NCBI GenBank assembly: GCA_001464375.1 | Contig: LNEW01000114.1 | Span: forward strand, 1-40,100 | Direction: 5' to 3' | Length of the DNA: 40,100 bases | From: Rhodospirillales bacterium Ga0074136 | GTDB taxonomy: Bacteria > Pseudomonadota > Alphaproteobacteria > Acetobacterales > Acetobacteraceae | Part shown: in pieces, positions 7,540-18,083 of the stretch | Numbering within the stretch: position 1 is the stretch's first letter | How the letters are laid out: each line of letters starts with the position of its first letter | Translations under genes and position numbers: made by a program | The notes under the pieces: model-generated | Told to the model about the DNA's origin: nothing | Database searches by the model: none | What the model saw: only the letters and a program-made list of their open reading frames with translations

Positions 7540-10143
7540 ATGCTACATTTCGCGCGCTGGAAGACCGCCGCGATCCTGCTGGTCTGCCTGGTCGGGGTGC
7601 TCGTCAGCATCCCGAACCTGCTGCCGCGCGCCGCCTTCCCCGACTGGTTCCCGGTGCGCCAGGTCAATCTGGGCCTGGACCTGCGCGGCGGGTCGTACCT
7701 GCTGCTCGAAGTCGACCTCAACACGGTGGTGCGCGAACGGCTCGACGGCATGGTCGATGCGGCCCGCACGCGGCTGCGCACCGCCAATGTGCGCTACGTG
7801 AACCTGGCGTCCGACACCGCCAACCGCCGCATGGGCCTGCGCGTGACGGACCCCGCGCAGGTGCCCGCCGCCATGACGGCGCTGCGCGAATTGGCCAACC
7901 CGTTGCAGACGACGACCGGCCAGAGCGTCCCCGATGTCGAGGTGACCAGCCAGCCCGACGGCCAGATCTGGGCCACGCTGACCGAGGCCGGGCTGCGCGC
8001 CAAGGCCAGTTCGGCGGTCGAGCAATCCATCGAGATCGTGCGGCGCCGCGTCGACGAGACCGGCGTGGCCGAGGCACTGATCGCCCGCCAGGGACAGAAC
8101 CGCATCCTGGTGACGCTGCCCGGCATCGAGGATCCCGACCGCATCAAGAGCCTGCTCGGGCGTACCGCCCGCATGACCTTCCACCTGGTGGACGAAGCCG
8201 CGGGGCTGGCCTCGACACCCCCGCCCGGCGTGATGTTCCTGCCCGGCGAGCGCGAGGGCGAACGCTTCGCCGTGCGTCGCCGCGTGGAGGTGGACGGCGC
8301 CAACCTGACCAACGCGCGCGCCGGCCAGGACAGCCGCACCGGCGAGTGGGTGGTGAACTTCACCTTCGATTCCGTCGGCACGCGCCGCTTCGCGCAGATC
8401 ACGCGCGAGAATGTCGGGCGCCCCTTCGCCGTGGTGCTGGATGAGAAGGTCATCACCGCGCCCGTCATCCGCGAACCGATCCTGGGCGGCCAGGGCCAGA
8501 TCAGCGGGTCCTTCACGGCGCGCTCCGCCAACGACCTGTCGGTTCTGCTGCGCGCCGGCGCGCTGCCCGCGCCGCTCACGGTGGTCGAGGAACGCACCGT
8601 CGGGCCCGAGCTCGGCGCCGACGCGATCCGCGCGGGCACGATCTCGCTCGCGGTCGGGACGCTGTTCGTCTTCCTGTACATGGGCCTCGCCTACGGCTTG
8701 TTCGGCTGGTTCGCGAACATCGCGCTGCTGTTCAACCTGGTGCTGATGATCGCCTTCATGTCGCTCATCGAATCGACGCTGACGCTGCCGGGCATCGCCG
8801 GCATCGTCCTGACGCTCGGTACCGCGCTCGACGCCAATATCCTGATCAACGAACGCATCCGCGAGGAAGTCCGCAACGGGCGAACACCGATCAATGCGCT
8901 CGAAGCCGGCTACACCAAGGCGTCGGGCACCATTCTCGACTCCAACGTCACCAACCTGATCGCCATGGCGTGCCTCTATGGCTTCGGATCGGGGCCGGTG
9001 AAGGGCTTCGCGGTGACGGTCGCGGTGGGCACCATCGTCCAGATGTGGACCGCCACGGTGCTGACGCGCCTGTTCATGTCCTGGTGGTACAAGCGCACGC
9101 GGCCCAAGGAACTGCCGGTCTTCCAGAAGCCAGGCGTGTCGCTGCTGGAACGCATGCGCCGGCCGCTGTTCCGCATCTTCCCCGACAACACGCGAATCCC
9201 CTTCATGAAGGCCGCGCGCATCGGGCTGATCGTCTCGGGCGTGCTGTCGGCTGCATCGGTCGCGATCACCTATTATCCGGGCCTGGAGAAAGGCATCGAC
9301 TTCGAGGGCGGCATCGAGATGGAGGTCCGCACGCCCACGCCGGGCGACATCGCGGCCATGCGCACCGCGGTCGGCGGGCTGAACCTGGGCGATGCCACGC
9401 TGCTGCAATTCGGCGACCCATCCACCTTCGCGCTGCGCCTGCCCGCGCAGGGCGACGAGGGCGCGGTGCAGCGTGCGGTCAACGCCGTGCGCGGCGCGCT
9501 GGAACAGGTCGCTCCCGGCACCCGGATCCTGCGCGTCGAGGCCGTGGGCAACCGCGTGTCCAGCGAGTTGTTCATCGGCGGGATGATGGCGCTCGGCCTG
9601 TCGTTCCTCGCGATGCTCGTCTACATCTGGGTGCGCTTCGAATGGCAGTTCGGCATCGCCGCCATCATCACGCTGATCCTGGACGTCACCAAGACCGTCG
9701 GCTTCATGGTGCTGTTCCAGGTCGAGTTCAATCTGACGACCATCGCCGGTATCCTGACGGTCATCGGCTTCAGCGCGAATGACAAGGTCGTGGTGTTCGA
9801 CCGCATGCGCGAGAACCTGCGCAAGTTCAAGACGATGCCGCTCGAACAACTGGTCGACCAGTCGATCAACGAGACGATGAACCGCTCGCTCGGCACGTCC
9901 ATGACGCTGCTGCTTTCGGCCTTGCCGCTGGCGCTGTTCGGGGGGGATACGCTGGCGGGCTTCGCCTGGGTGATGGTGGTCGGGATCGCGATCTCGGCCG
10001 GGTCGTCGGTGTTCATCGCGGCGCCGATCGTGCTCTACAGCGGGCGCACCAGGCTGCGGCGCGGCGATGACGGCAAGGGGAGCGCGGGCGCGGCAGCGCA
10101 GCGCACGCCCGGCCGGGCGGCAGGGACGCAAGAGACGGCGTAG
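7540..10143 (+). CDS. secDF: Protein translocase subunit SecDF (fused SecD-SecF)
   Basis: An 867-residue inner-membrane RND-type component of the Sec machinery that uses the proton gradient to pull exported proteins through. One uninterrupted frame carries SecD then SecF. SecD has a first membrane helix at about residues 9-29, LGLDLRGGSYLLLEVD near 44-59, the periplasmic P1 region, then membrane segments with GTALDANILINERIREE (Asp431). SecF starts near residue 545 and has GIDFEGG (Asp587) and GFSANDKVVVFDRMREN (Asp748). E. coli has separate secD and secF; fusions are known in some alphaproteobacteria and in Bacillus. The start ATG at 7540 gives the standard short cytoplasmic N-terminus. No yajC lies upstream. 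The C-terminal tail after about residue 837 is Arg/Gly/Ala-rich and probably disordered. Confidence 0.95.
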   Translation: MLHFARWKTAAILLVCLVGVLVSIPNLLPRAAFPDWFPVRQVNLGLDLRGGSYLLLEVDLNTVVRERLDGMVDAARTRLRTANVRYVNLASDTANRRMGLRVTDPAQVPAAMTALRELANPLQTTTGQSVPDVEVTSQPDGQIWATLTEAGLRAKASSAVEQSIEIVRRRVDETGVAEALIARQGQNRILVTLPGIEDPDRIKSLLGRTARMTFHLVDEAAGLASTPPPGVMFLPGEREGERFAVRRRVEVDGANLTNARAGQDSRTGEWVVNFTFDSVGTRRFAQITRENVGRPFAVVLDEKVITAPVIREPILGGQGQISGSFTARSANDLSVLLRAGALPAPLTVVEERTVGPELGADAIRAGTISLAVGTLFVFLYMGLAYGLFGWFANIALLFNLVLMIAFMSLIESTLTLPGIAGIVLTLGTALDANILINERIREEVRNGRTPINALEAGYTKASGTILDSNVTNLIAMACLYGFGSGPVKGFAVTVAVGTIVQMWTATVLTRLFMSWWYKRTRPKELPVFQKPGVSLLERMRRPLFRIFPDNTRIPFMKAARIGLIVSGVLSAASVAITYYPGLEKGIDFEGGIEMEVRTPTPGDIAAMRTAVGGLNLGDATLLQFGDPSTFALRLPAQGDEGAVQRAVNAVRGALEQVAPGTRILRVEAVGNRVSSELFIGGMMALGLSFLAMLVYIWVRFEWQFGIAAIITLILDVTKTVGFMVLFQVEFNLTTIAGILTVIGFSANDKVVVFDRMRENLRKFKTMPLEQLVDQSINETMNRSLGTSMTLLLSALPLALFGGDTLAGFAWVMVVGIAISAGSSVFIAAPIVLYSGRTRLRRGDDGKGSAGAAAQRTPGRAAGTQETA

Positions 10144-10271
10144 GCCGCCGCCGGACCGTCGCGTTTCATCCCAGGCGCATGCCACCGCCCTTCGGTAGGC
10201 AGCCTGTGGCCATGGTAGTAGCGTCGCCATGAACGCCGCGAAAGCCGGCGCCATGGGAAGGACGGTCCACC

Positions 10272-11240
10272 ATGCATCACCTCGATCGGCGCGCGCTGCT
10301 CGGCGCGGCCGCCGCGTTGCCCTTCGCCTCGCCGGCGCTGGCCGCGTTCCCGGAACAGCCGGTGCGCATCACCGTGCCGTGGAATGCCGGCGGACTCGCA
10401 GACCTGTCGATCCGCGTGCTTGCGCCCGCGATGGGGGCCAGCCTCGGGCAGCCCGTGGTGATCGAGAACCGCGCCGGCGCCAATGGCGCGGTCGGCACCC
10501 AGGCGGTGGCGCGCGCCGCACCCGACGGCCATGCGCTGATCCTCGCCAATGCCGAGACGCATGCGATCAACCCGCTGATCTATCCGCGCCTGCCCTATGA
10601 CGCCGTGCGCGACTTCGCGCCGGTCACGGTCTTCGCCCGCGCGCCCTTCGTGCTGGTCCGCCGCCCGGGGCTCGCCGCGGACAGCCTGGAGGCGCTGGTG
10701 GCGCTGGCGCGCGCCGCGCCGGGGCGCATCACCTACGCATCCTGGGGCATCGGCAGCACGGCGCACCTGGCCATGGAACTGCTGGCGCGCAGCGCGGGCG
10801 TGCAGATGCTGCATGTGCCCTTCACCGGATCGGCACCGGCCGGCACGGCGCTGCTGGGTGGCCAGGTGGATGTCATGTTCATCACCGCCGGCGCCGGCGA
10901 GGCCGCGGCCCGCGACGGCCGCGTGAAGATCCTCGCCGTCGGGTCGCCCGCGCGCATCCCGTTGCTGCCCGACGTGCCGACGCTGGCCGAACTGGGCCAA
11001 CCGATCGAGGCCGGCAACTGGTACGGGCTGCTCGGCCCGGCGCGGATGCCGGATGCGGCGGCTGCGCGCATTGCGCAGGTCACCGCCGAGGCACTGCGGG
11101 TACCGGCGAACGAGGAACGCTACCGCGCGCTCGCCACCCTGCCGATGGCCACCGGCCCCGAGGAGACGCGCGGCTTCATCGCCGCCGATCGCGCGCGCTG
11201 GGAACCGCTGGTGCGCGCGCTGGACATCCGCATCGAGTAG
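10272..11240 (+). CDS. Bug family tripartite tricarboxylate transporter substrate-binding protein
   Basis: A 322-residue periplasmic binding protein of the Bug (TctC) family. A Tat/Sec-like leader (MHHLDRRALLGAAAALPFAS, cleavage after LAA) is followed by the family signature FPEQPVRITVPWNAGG, then VIENRAGANGAVG, DGHALI, ASWGIGSTAHLAMELL and the C-terminal PDVPTLAELG. The start at 10272 has GGGAAGGAC upstream. It lies 128 bp after secDF, probably under its own promoter, and has no tctA/tctB membrane genes beside it. Orphan Bug genes are common in betaproteobacteria and Acetobacteraceae. Ligands known for the family include carboxylates, amino acids and nicotinamide-type compounds; none can be assigned here. 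Confidence 0.9.
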   Translation: MHHLDRRALLGAAAALPFASPALAAFPEQPVRITVPWNAGGLADLSIRVLAPAMGASLGQPVVIENRAGANGAVGTQAVARAAPDGHALILANAETHAINPLIYPRLPYDAVRDFAPVTVFARAPFVLVRRPGLAADSLEALVALARAAPGRITYASWGIGSTAHLAMELLARSAGVQMLHVPFTGSAPAGTALLGGQVDVMFITAGAGEAAARDGRVKILAVGSPARIPLLPDVPTLAELGQPIEAGNWYGLLGPARMPDAAAARIAQVTAEALRVPANEERYRALATLPMATGPEETRGFIAADRARWEPLVRALDIRIE

Positions 11241-11378
11241 CGCGGCGGCGGCCACGATCGCGCGGCAATGATATCGCTGCCATGACCGCCGCATGCGACG
11301 GGACGAAGCGTCAGGTCTTGTGTCGCGTCCCACTGGCCGCGTGTCCCGACCGGCTGGGCTGACGCCTCGCCGGGCAGG

Positions 11379-12362
11379 TCAGCCGTCGACCGTGATGCGC
11401 CCGGTGCGGATCACCTCGCCCCAGCGATCGACCTCGGCGCTCAGGAAGGCCGCCGTCTCGTCCGGGCCGCGGCCATCCGAGAGCAGGCCCATCCCCAGCA
11501 GCCGCGCGGTCATGGCGGGTTCGCGCAGGATCTTCGTCACCTCGGTCGAGACGCGCGTGACGATCTCCCGCGGCGTGCCCGCCGGGGCGAGCAGCATCGA
11601 CCAGGTGCTGACCGCGAAATCCGCGACACCGCCTTCGGCGAGCGTCGGCAGGTCGGTCGCGAAGGGTGGGCGTTCGGCGGCGGCCACCGCCAGGCCGGTG
11701 ATGTTCCGCGCGTCGATCTGCGGGCGCAGCGCGGAATTCACGTCGAACATCGCGGCGATGTTGCCGGCGATCAGGTCCTGCAGCGCCGGCTGTGTGCCGC
11801 GATAGGGCACGTGCTCGCCGCGGAAGCCCTCGCGGATCTGCAGCAGTTCCATCGCCAGGTGCGCGGTCGATCCGATGCCGCTCGACCCATAGGTCAGCCG
11901 GTTGGACTTCGCGTAGGTGATCATCTCCCGCAGCGACGGGATGGGCAGCCTGGCGGTGGCGGCCAGCACCAGCGGGGAACGCGCGATCACCGAGACAGGG
12001 GAGAAGCTGCGGATCGCATCGAAGGGCAACCGGCCGGCCTGCAGCGTCGCATTCGCCGCATGCGCCGGCAGCACCGTGACGAAGGTGTAGCCATCCGCCG
12101 GGCTGGTCGCCGTCTGCCCAACGCCGAGGATGCTGTTGGCACCCGGGCGGTTCTCGACCACCACGGGCTGGCCAAGCACGCGCGCGAGCGGTTCCGACAC
12201 CAGCCGCGTCGAGAGGTCGGTGAAGCCGCCGGGCGTATAGGGCACGATGAAGCGGATGGGGCGGGTCGGCCAGGCCTGGGCGCCGGCCAGCCGCGGCGCG
12301 GCAAGCAGGCCCGATGCCGCGGCCAGCGCCAGCAGCGGCCGGCGTGTGATGGACGCTTTCAT
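11379..12362 (-). CDS. Bug family tripartite tricarboxylate transporter substrate-binding protein
   Basis: A 327-residue secreted binding protein. The start at 12362 (MKASITRRPLLALAAASG) is preceded by AAGGGAG, and the leader ends at LAGAQA. The mature protein starts WPTRPIRFIVPYTPGGFTD and has VVENRPGANSILG, DGYTFVTVL, YGSSGIGSTAHLAMELLQ and LPTLAEGG, all typical of Bug/TctC proteins. It is the last gene of the long minus-strand operon, 29 bp after the iron alcohol dehydrogenase, so its ligand is probably related to that pathway (inference). No TctA/TctB genes are nearby. The region between it and the convergent Bug gene (11241-11378) shows only weak inverted repeats. Confidence 0.9.
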   Translation of the reverse strand: MKASITRRPLLALAAASGLLAAPRLAGAQAWPTRPIRFIVPYTPGGFTDLSTRLVSEPLARVLGQPVVVENRPGANSILGVGQTATSPADGYTFVTVLPAHAANATLQAGRLPFDAIRSFSPVSVIARSPLVLAATARLPIPSLREMITYAKSNRLTYGSSGIGSTAHLAMELLQIREGFRGEHVPYRGTQPALQDLIAGNIAAMFDVNSALRPQIDARNITGLAVAAAERPPFATDLPTLAEGGVADFAVSTWSMLLAPAGTPREIVTRVSTEVTKILREPAMTARLLGMGLLSDGRGPDETAAFLSAEVDRWGEVIRTGRITVDG

Positions 12363-12391
12363 TCTGTTCTTCTCCCTTGCTTCGGTGCGGT

Positions 12392-13561
12392 TCAGCCCGC
12401 CCAGGAACGGCGGTAAAGCGCCACGATCTCCTCGGCCGTCGGCACGGCGGGGTTGTTGGCGGGCGAACCGCTGGCCAGCGCCTGCGCTGCCATGGTGGGC
12501 AGCAACCCATCCCACTTCGCGGGGTCGATGCCGAAGGCGGCGGGCGTCGGAACAGCCAGGTCACGGTTCAGGTCGCGCAACTCCTGCAACAGCCTGGCGG
12601 CAGCCGACTGGTCCCCCTCGGATGCCGTCGCCACGCCCATCGCGCGCGCGGCTTCGGCGTAGCGCGGCAGCGCCGCATTCAGGCTGTATTCGGTCACCGC
12701 CGGCAGCAGCATGGCGTTGGACAAGCCGTGCGGCACGTGGAAATGCGCCCCGATCGGCCGCGACATGCCATGCACCAGCGCGACCGAGGAATTGCTGAAG
12801 GCGATCCCCGCCAGCGTCGCCCCCTTCATCATCGCCGCGCGCGCGATGGCGTTGGTGGGTTCGCGATAGACCGTGCGCAGGTTCGGCGCGATCAGGCGCA
12901 TCGCGCGCAGTGCGTATTCATCGGCCTCGTCATTCGCGCGCTTGCTGACGAAGGCCTCCAGCGCATGCGTCAGGCTGTCGATGCCGGTATCGGCGGTGAT
13001 CCGCGCGGGCAGCGAGAAGGTCAGTTCGAAATCCACCACCGCCGCCAGCGGCAGCGCGCCGAGGCCGGCGATCAGCATCTTCTCGTCGCGCTCGGTGTCG
13101 GTGATGACGGTGAAGCGCGTCGCCTCGCTGCCGGTGCCGGCCGTGGTCGGGATGCAGATCACCGGGAGCGCGCCGCGGTTGGCCTGCGCCGGCACCTTGA
13201 AATCGCGCATCCTGGCACCCGGGCCCGCGGCGCCGAGGATCGCCATGGCCTTCGCCGTGTCCATCGGGGAACCGCCGCCGAAGCCGACCAGGCAGTCGTA
13301 GTCGCCGGCCTTCATCGCGACCACGCCGGCCTCGATCACCGTGTCGGTCGGGTCGGGAACCGTGTCGCTGAACACGCCGGCCGTGATGCCGGCCGCGCGC
13401 AGCGGCGCCAGCGCCTTGTCCACCGTGCCGGAGGACACCATCCATGGGTCGGTCACCACCAGCGGCTTGGACAGGCCGAACTGGCCCAGCACCTCGGCCA
13501 GTTTGCCGACAGCGCCGCCACCGATCATCAGCAACCGCGGGGAGACGAAGGACGTCGTCAT
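12392..13561 (-). CDS. Iron-containing alcohol dehydrogenase
   Basis: A 389-residue group III (Fe-ADH) dehydrogenase, cytoplasmic and NAD(H)-dependent, oxidising an alcohol or reducing an aldehyde. The cofactor loop GFGGGSPMDTAKA is at 93-105 and PTTAGTGSE at 138-145. All four metal ligands are present in the canonical spacing: Asp195 and His199 (TGIDSLTHALEAF), His264 (ALVHGM) and His278 (VPHGLSN). It could also be a maleylacetate reductase or 4-hydroxybutyrate dehydrogenase, which belong to the same superfamily, but the full-length 380-390 residue form with GIDSLTHALEA fits general Fe-ADHs better. The start at 13561 overlaps the stop of the upstream dehydrogenase by 4 bp, with GGGGAAGGG before it. 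Confidence 0.92.
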   Translation of the reverse strand: MTTSFVSPRLLMIGGGAVGKLAEVLGQFGLSKPLVVTDPWMVSSGTVDKALAPLRAAGITAGVFSDTVPDPTDTVIEAGVVAMKAGDYDCLVGFGGGSPMDTAKAMAILGAAGPGARMRDFKVPAQANRGALPVICIPTTAGTGSEATRFTVITDTERDEKMLIAGLGALPLAAVVDFELTFSLPARITADTGIDSLTHALEAFVSKRANDEADEYALRAMRLIAPNLRTVYREPTNAIARAAMMKGATLAGIAFSNSSVALVHGMSRPIGAHFHVPHGLSNAMLLPAVTEYSLNAALPRYAEAARAMGVATASEGDQSAAARLLQELRDLNRDLAVPTPAAFGIDPAKWDGLLPTMAAQALASGSPANNPAVPTAEEIVALYRRSWAG

Positions 13562-14445
13562 CGGCCCTTCCCCTCGCGGATCATCGAGATGATGCCGGAG
13601 AAATCCTTCGACCCGCCGCCGCCATCGACAAAGCGGTCGAACAGCGACAGGGCCAGCGCGCCGACCGGTGCGTCCACGCCCGCATCCCTCGCCGCCTGCT
13701 GCGCAAGCCCGAGGTCCTTGCGCATCAGCGCCGCGGTGAAGCCCGGTGCGAAGTCGCGATTGGCCGGGCTGGCCGGCACCGGCCCCGCCACCGGGCAGTA
13801 GGAATTCAGCGCCCAGGACATCGCGGTGGATTTCGAGCAGACATCATAGAGCGCCTGCGCCGGCAGGCCGAGCCGCTCGGCCATCACGAAGGCCTCGCTG
13901 GTCACCGCCATGGTCGCGGCGAGCATCATGTTGTTGCACAGCTTCGCCACCTGGCCCGCGCCGGCATCGCCGCAATGCACGATGGTCTTGCCCATCGCCT
14001 CCAGGATCGGCCTGGCACGCGCCACCGCCTCGGCATCACCGCCGACCATGAAGGTCAGCGTACCGGCCTCGGCCCCCATCACGCCGCCCGAGACCGGCGC
14101 ATCGAGGAAGGGGCGCCCGGTCGCCGCCGCCACCTCACGCGCCGTCGCCACGTCGATGGTGGAGCAATCCATCAGCAGCGCATCGGCGCGCGAGGCCTTG
14201 GACAACCCGCCCTGCCCCAGCCAGGCGTCGCGCACCTCTGCGCCGGCGGGCAGCATCGTGATGACCACGTCGGCATCCTGCGCCGCCGCGGCCGAGGAGA
14301 AGGCCGCCGTCGCGCCTGCTGCTACGACCGGGTCGATCGCCGCCTGCACGATATCGAACACCACGACCTGGTGACCGGCCTTGAGCAGGTTGCGCGCCAT
14401 ATGCGCGCCCATCCGGCCGAGCCCCACGAAACCGATCCGCGCCAT
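13558..14445 (-). CDS. 3-hydroxyisobutyrate dehydrogenase-like NAD(P)-dependent beta-hydroxyacid dehydrogenase
   Basis: A 295-residue member of the beta-hydroxyacid dehydrogenase family (3-hydroxyisobutyrate dehydrogenase, tartronate semialdehyde reductase and relatives). The N-terminal Rossmann motif is IGFVGLGRMGAHMA, the substrate loop is DAPVSGG (Ser119-Gly121), and the catalytic lysine is Lys168 in GAGQVAKLCNNMM. The start at 14445 is set by an AGGAGGA box and the family N-terminus MARIGFVG; longer starts add a non-family Arg-rich tail. It follows the ABC ATPase gene by 58 bp and is translationally coupled to the iron alcohol dehydrogenase. The C-terminal KDFSGII segment is like MmsB. 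Whether the substrate is 3-hydroxyisobutyrate or another short hydroxyacid is open. Confidence 0.9.
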   Translation of the reverse strand: MARIGFVGLGRMGAHMARNLLKAGHQVVVFDIVQAAIDPVVAAGATAAFSSAAAAQDADVVITMLPAGAEVRDAWLGQGGLSKASRADALLMDCSTIDVATAREVAAATGRPFLDAPVSGGVMGAEAGTLTFMVGGDAEAVARARPILEAMGKTIVHCGDAGAGQVAKLCNNMMLAATMAVTSEAFVMAERLGLPAQALYDVCSKSTAMSWALNSYCPVAGPVPASPANRDFAPGFTAALMRKDLGLAQQAARDAGVDAPVGALALSLFDRFVDGGGGSKDFSGIISMIREGKGR

Positions 14446-14503
14446 GCCGTTCCTCCTGCGCCTTTGCGACGCAAGGTAGGCGCGCGCGCGGGCCGCGTAA
14501 ACG

Positions 14504-15567
14504 CTAGGCCGCGGCGCTGCGCGCCTTCGCATACAGAGCAAGGCGCATCGCCGCGGCCGGCGCCAGGCCGCCGCTGAAATCGAGCCCCGCAGGCGGCAGC
14601 GTCTCGGCGAAGTGGCAGGCTGCCGCGTGCCCGTCGGCCATCGGCCGCAGAACGGGTTCCTCGCTGCGGCAACGGTCCTGCGCGAAGGGGCAGCGCGTGT
14701 GGAAGCGGCAGCCGGGCGGCACGTTCATCGGGCTCGGCACGTCGCCACCCAGCGGCTTCACCTGGCCACGCCGCGTCGGGTCAGGATGCGGGATCGCCGC
14801 CAGCAGCGCGCGCGTGTAGGGGTGGCGCGGCATGGCAAACAGGTCGCGCTTGCCTGCCGTCTCGACGATGCTGCCGAGATACATCACCGCGACGCGGTCG
14901 GCGACGTGCTTCACCACCGCCAGGTCATGCGCGATGAACAGGTAGGCGAGGCCGAAGCGGCGCTGCAGGTCCTTCAGCAGGTTCACCACCTGCGCCTGGA
15001 TCGACACATCGAGCGCGCTGACCGGTTCGTCGCAGACCACCAGGTCCGGCTGCACGGACAATGCGCGCGCGATGCCGATGCGCTGGCGCTGCCCGCCGCT
15101 GAATTCATGCGGGTAGCGTTCGGCATGGAAGGCGCGCAGTCCGACCAGCGACAGCAGTTCCGCCACGCGCGCGCGACGCGATGCGGCATCGCCGATGCCG
15201 TGCACCTGCATCGGCTCGGCGATGGTCTCCGCCACTGTCAGCCGCGGGTTGAGGCTGGCATAGGGGTCCTGGAAGACGATCTGCATGCGCCGCCGCATGG
15301 CGCGCAGCGCGGAACCGGATATGCCGGTGATGTCGCGCCCTTCGAAGCGCAGCGTGCCGGCGGAGGGTTCGATCAGGCGCAGCACCAGCCGCGCCGTGGT
15401 GGATTTGCCGCAGCCGGATTCACCGACCAGCGCCAGCGTCTCGCCGCGATCCAGCGTGAAGGACACGCCATCGACGGCGCGCACCGTGCCGACCTGCCTG
15501 GCGAGGATCAGCCCCTTGCGGACCGGGTAGTGCTTGGCGAGGCCGGCGACCTCGAGCAGCGGCGCGC

Positions 15568-15571
<4 letters not shown>
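14504..15571 (-). CDS. ABC transporter ATP-binding protein, OppF/DppF type
   Basis: A 355-residue cytoplasmic ATPase energising the peptide-type importer encoded upstream. It has Walker [10 protein letters not shown], the Q-loop [11 protein letters not shown], signature [15 protein letters not shown], Walker [13 protein letters not shown], the switch His in LFIAHDL, and the C-terminal oligopeptide/dipeptide domain with the Cys-containing [15 protein letters not shown]. The YASLNPR sequence after the Q-loop is typical of the OppF/DppF half. The start at 15571 overlaps the stop of the OppD/DppD-type gene by 4 bp. The last 40 residues are a poorly conserved Ala-rich tail. Confidence 0.93.
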
Positions 15572-16563
<992 letters not shown>

Positions 16564-16594
16564 CCAGCGCGGCGCCCGTCGGTCAGGCGATGCA

Positions 16595-18028
16595 TCACGA
16601 CCAATGGAAGGTCGGCGGCGCGATCTTCTCCGCGCTGCGATGCGCCCAATCCTGCTGCGGCACGCGGCCGATGACGCGCTTCTGCGCCTCGTGCAGGTGT
16701 TCGGCGGCCTGGCGGTAGTCCATGGTCAGCACCTCGCCATCCTCGACCACCTTCGCCCCATCGACGAACACCGCCTTCAGCGCGCGGTCGCCAGCGGCGT
16801 AGATCAGGCTGCGGATCGGGTCATAGGCCGGGCGGATCATCGGATGCGTGATGTCCACCAGCGAGAAATCCGCCTTGCAGCCGACTGCGAGCCGGCCGAT
16901 GTCGTCGCGCCCCAGCGCCTTCGCGCCGCCGATGGTCGCCGCGTTGAACAGGTCGGTCGTCTGCAGCGTGCGCGGATTGCCCGCCTGGGTGCGCGCGATA
17001 TGCGCGGCAAGGCGCATCTCATCCAGCATGTTGTGCGGATAGGTATCGGTGCCGATGCCCATGTTCACGCCACGGCGGATGTAGCGACCCAGGTCGCGCA
17101 TCGCGATGCCGCGCCGTGCGAAGACCGTCGGGCAATGCGCGACGGTCGTGCCGGTATCGGCCAGCCGATCAAGGTCGGTCTCGGTATGCCAGCGCGTGGA
17201 CGGATGGTCGTCGAGGAAGATCCCATGCCCGATGATGGACCGTTCGCCCAGCAACCCCATCGAATCCAGCCAGCCGATCGGCGTGGTGCCGTGGCGGCGC
17301 GTGATCTCGTGGAACTCCACCACCGACTGCGCCGCGTGGATCTGCCACGACAACCCGCGCTTGGCGGCCTCCGCATGGCTATCCTTCAGCAACCCGGCCG
17401 AGCACGTGTCGATCTGCGCCGGCACCACCATGCCGAACAACCGGCCGCATTCATGCTGCTCGGCGCGCTCGACCAGGCGGATGGCTTCCTCCATCGCCTT
17501 CTCGCCGGCCTTCTCGTCCCATTCGTATTCGACGACATGGCCGTTCTTGGTGAACCAGCGCGCCGAGCGGAACATCGGCGCGATGCACACGCGCATGCCC
17601 GCCTCGGCCAGCAGGTCGAGCCAGCCCGGATGCGCCATGGACAGGTCGGCGAGCGTGGTCACGCCCGACAGCAGCAGTTCCGACAGCGCCACGCGCACGC
17701 AATGCGGAACCGCTTCGGCATCCGCGCGGAAGATCGGCATGTATTCGTACAACGACGAATTATACAGGCCGGGCGATCCGATCTCGTCGAGGAAGCCCTT
17801 GTTCAGCGGCTCGCTCGACGGATGCGAGTGGATGTTGACCAGCCCCGGCATGACCATCAGCCCGCGGCCTTCGATCACCGTATCGGCCGTGCCTTCGTAG
17901 CCGCGGCCCATGAAGGTGATGGTGCCACCATCGAAGGCGACATCCGTGTCCGGCATGTAGCTGTGGGACTTCGCGGTGCCGTCCCAGCCGACGACGAGTT
18001 CGGCGTTCTTGATCAGTGTCGTGGTCAT
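16595..18028 (-). CDS. Amidohydrolase family protein (metal-dependent deaminase/chlorohydrolase type)
   Basis: A 477-residue enzyme of the amidohydrolase superfamily, resembling the SsnA/AtzB/TrzN and cytosine-deaminase-like branch that hydrolyses amide, amino or chloro groups on N-heterocycles. It has the metal motif NIHSH (His67, His69), a third His in [28 protein letters not shown]-like [12 protein letters not shown], and the catalytic aspartate in [15 protein letters not shown]. No signal peptide, so it is cytoplasmic. It sits inside the ABC importer operon, between binding protein and ATPase genes, so it likely acts on the imported solute or a derived intermediate (inference). The exact substrate is unknown. 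Confidence 0.88.
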   Translation of the reverse strand: MTTTLIKNAELVVGWDGTAKSHSYMPDTDVAFDGGTITFMGRGYEGTADTVIEGRGLMVMPGLVNIHSHPSSEPLNKGFLDEIGSPGLYNSSLYEYMPIFRADAEAVPHCVRVALSELLLSGVTTLADLSMAHPGWLDLLAEAGMRVCIAPMFRSARWFTKNGHVVEYEWDEKAGEKAMEEAIRLVERAEQHECGRLFGMVVPAQIDTCSAGLLKDSHAEAAKRGLSWQIHAAQSVVEFHEITRRHGTTPIGWLDSMGLLGERSIIGHGIFLDDHPSTRWHTETDLDRLADTGTTVAHCPTVFARRGIAMRDLGRYIRRGVNMGIGTDTYPHNMLDEMRLAAHIARTQAGNPRTLQTTDLFNAATIGGAKALGRDDIGRLAVGCKADFSLVDITHPMIRPAYDPIRSLIYAAGDRALKAVFVDGAKVVEDGEVLTMDYRQAAEHLHEAQKRVIGRVPQQDWAHRSAEKIAPPTFHWS

Positions 18029-18083
18029 GCGTGCTTTCCTCGGTCGTGGAAGGCGGGGCCGCGCGATGCGGCCCCGCGCAGGC

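Noticed and set aside
11241..11378. Possible terminator between the two convergent Bug genes (GGGACG paired with CGTCCC)
   Set aside because: The stem is only 6 bp with a loop of about 20 bases and alternatives of equal quality exist nearby, so it is not distinguishable from chance in GC-rich DNA.
12377..13801. Plus-strand open frame of 474 codons over the iron alcohol dehydrogenase
   Set aside because: Antisense to a gene with all four iron ligands and family motifs; the plus-strand translation is Arg/His/Gln-rich with no domain.
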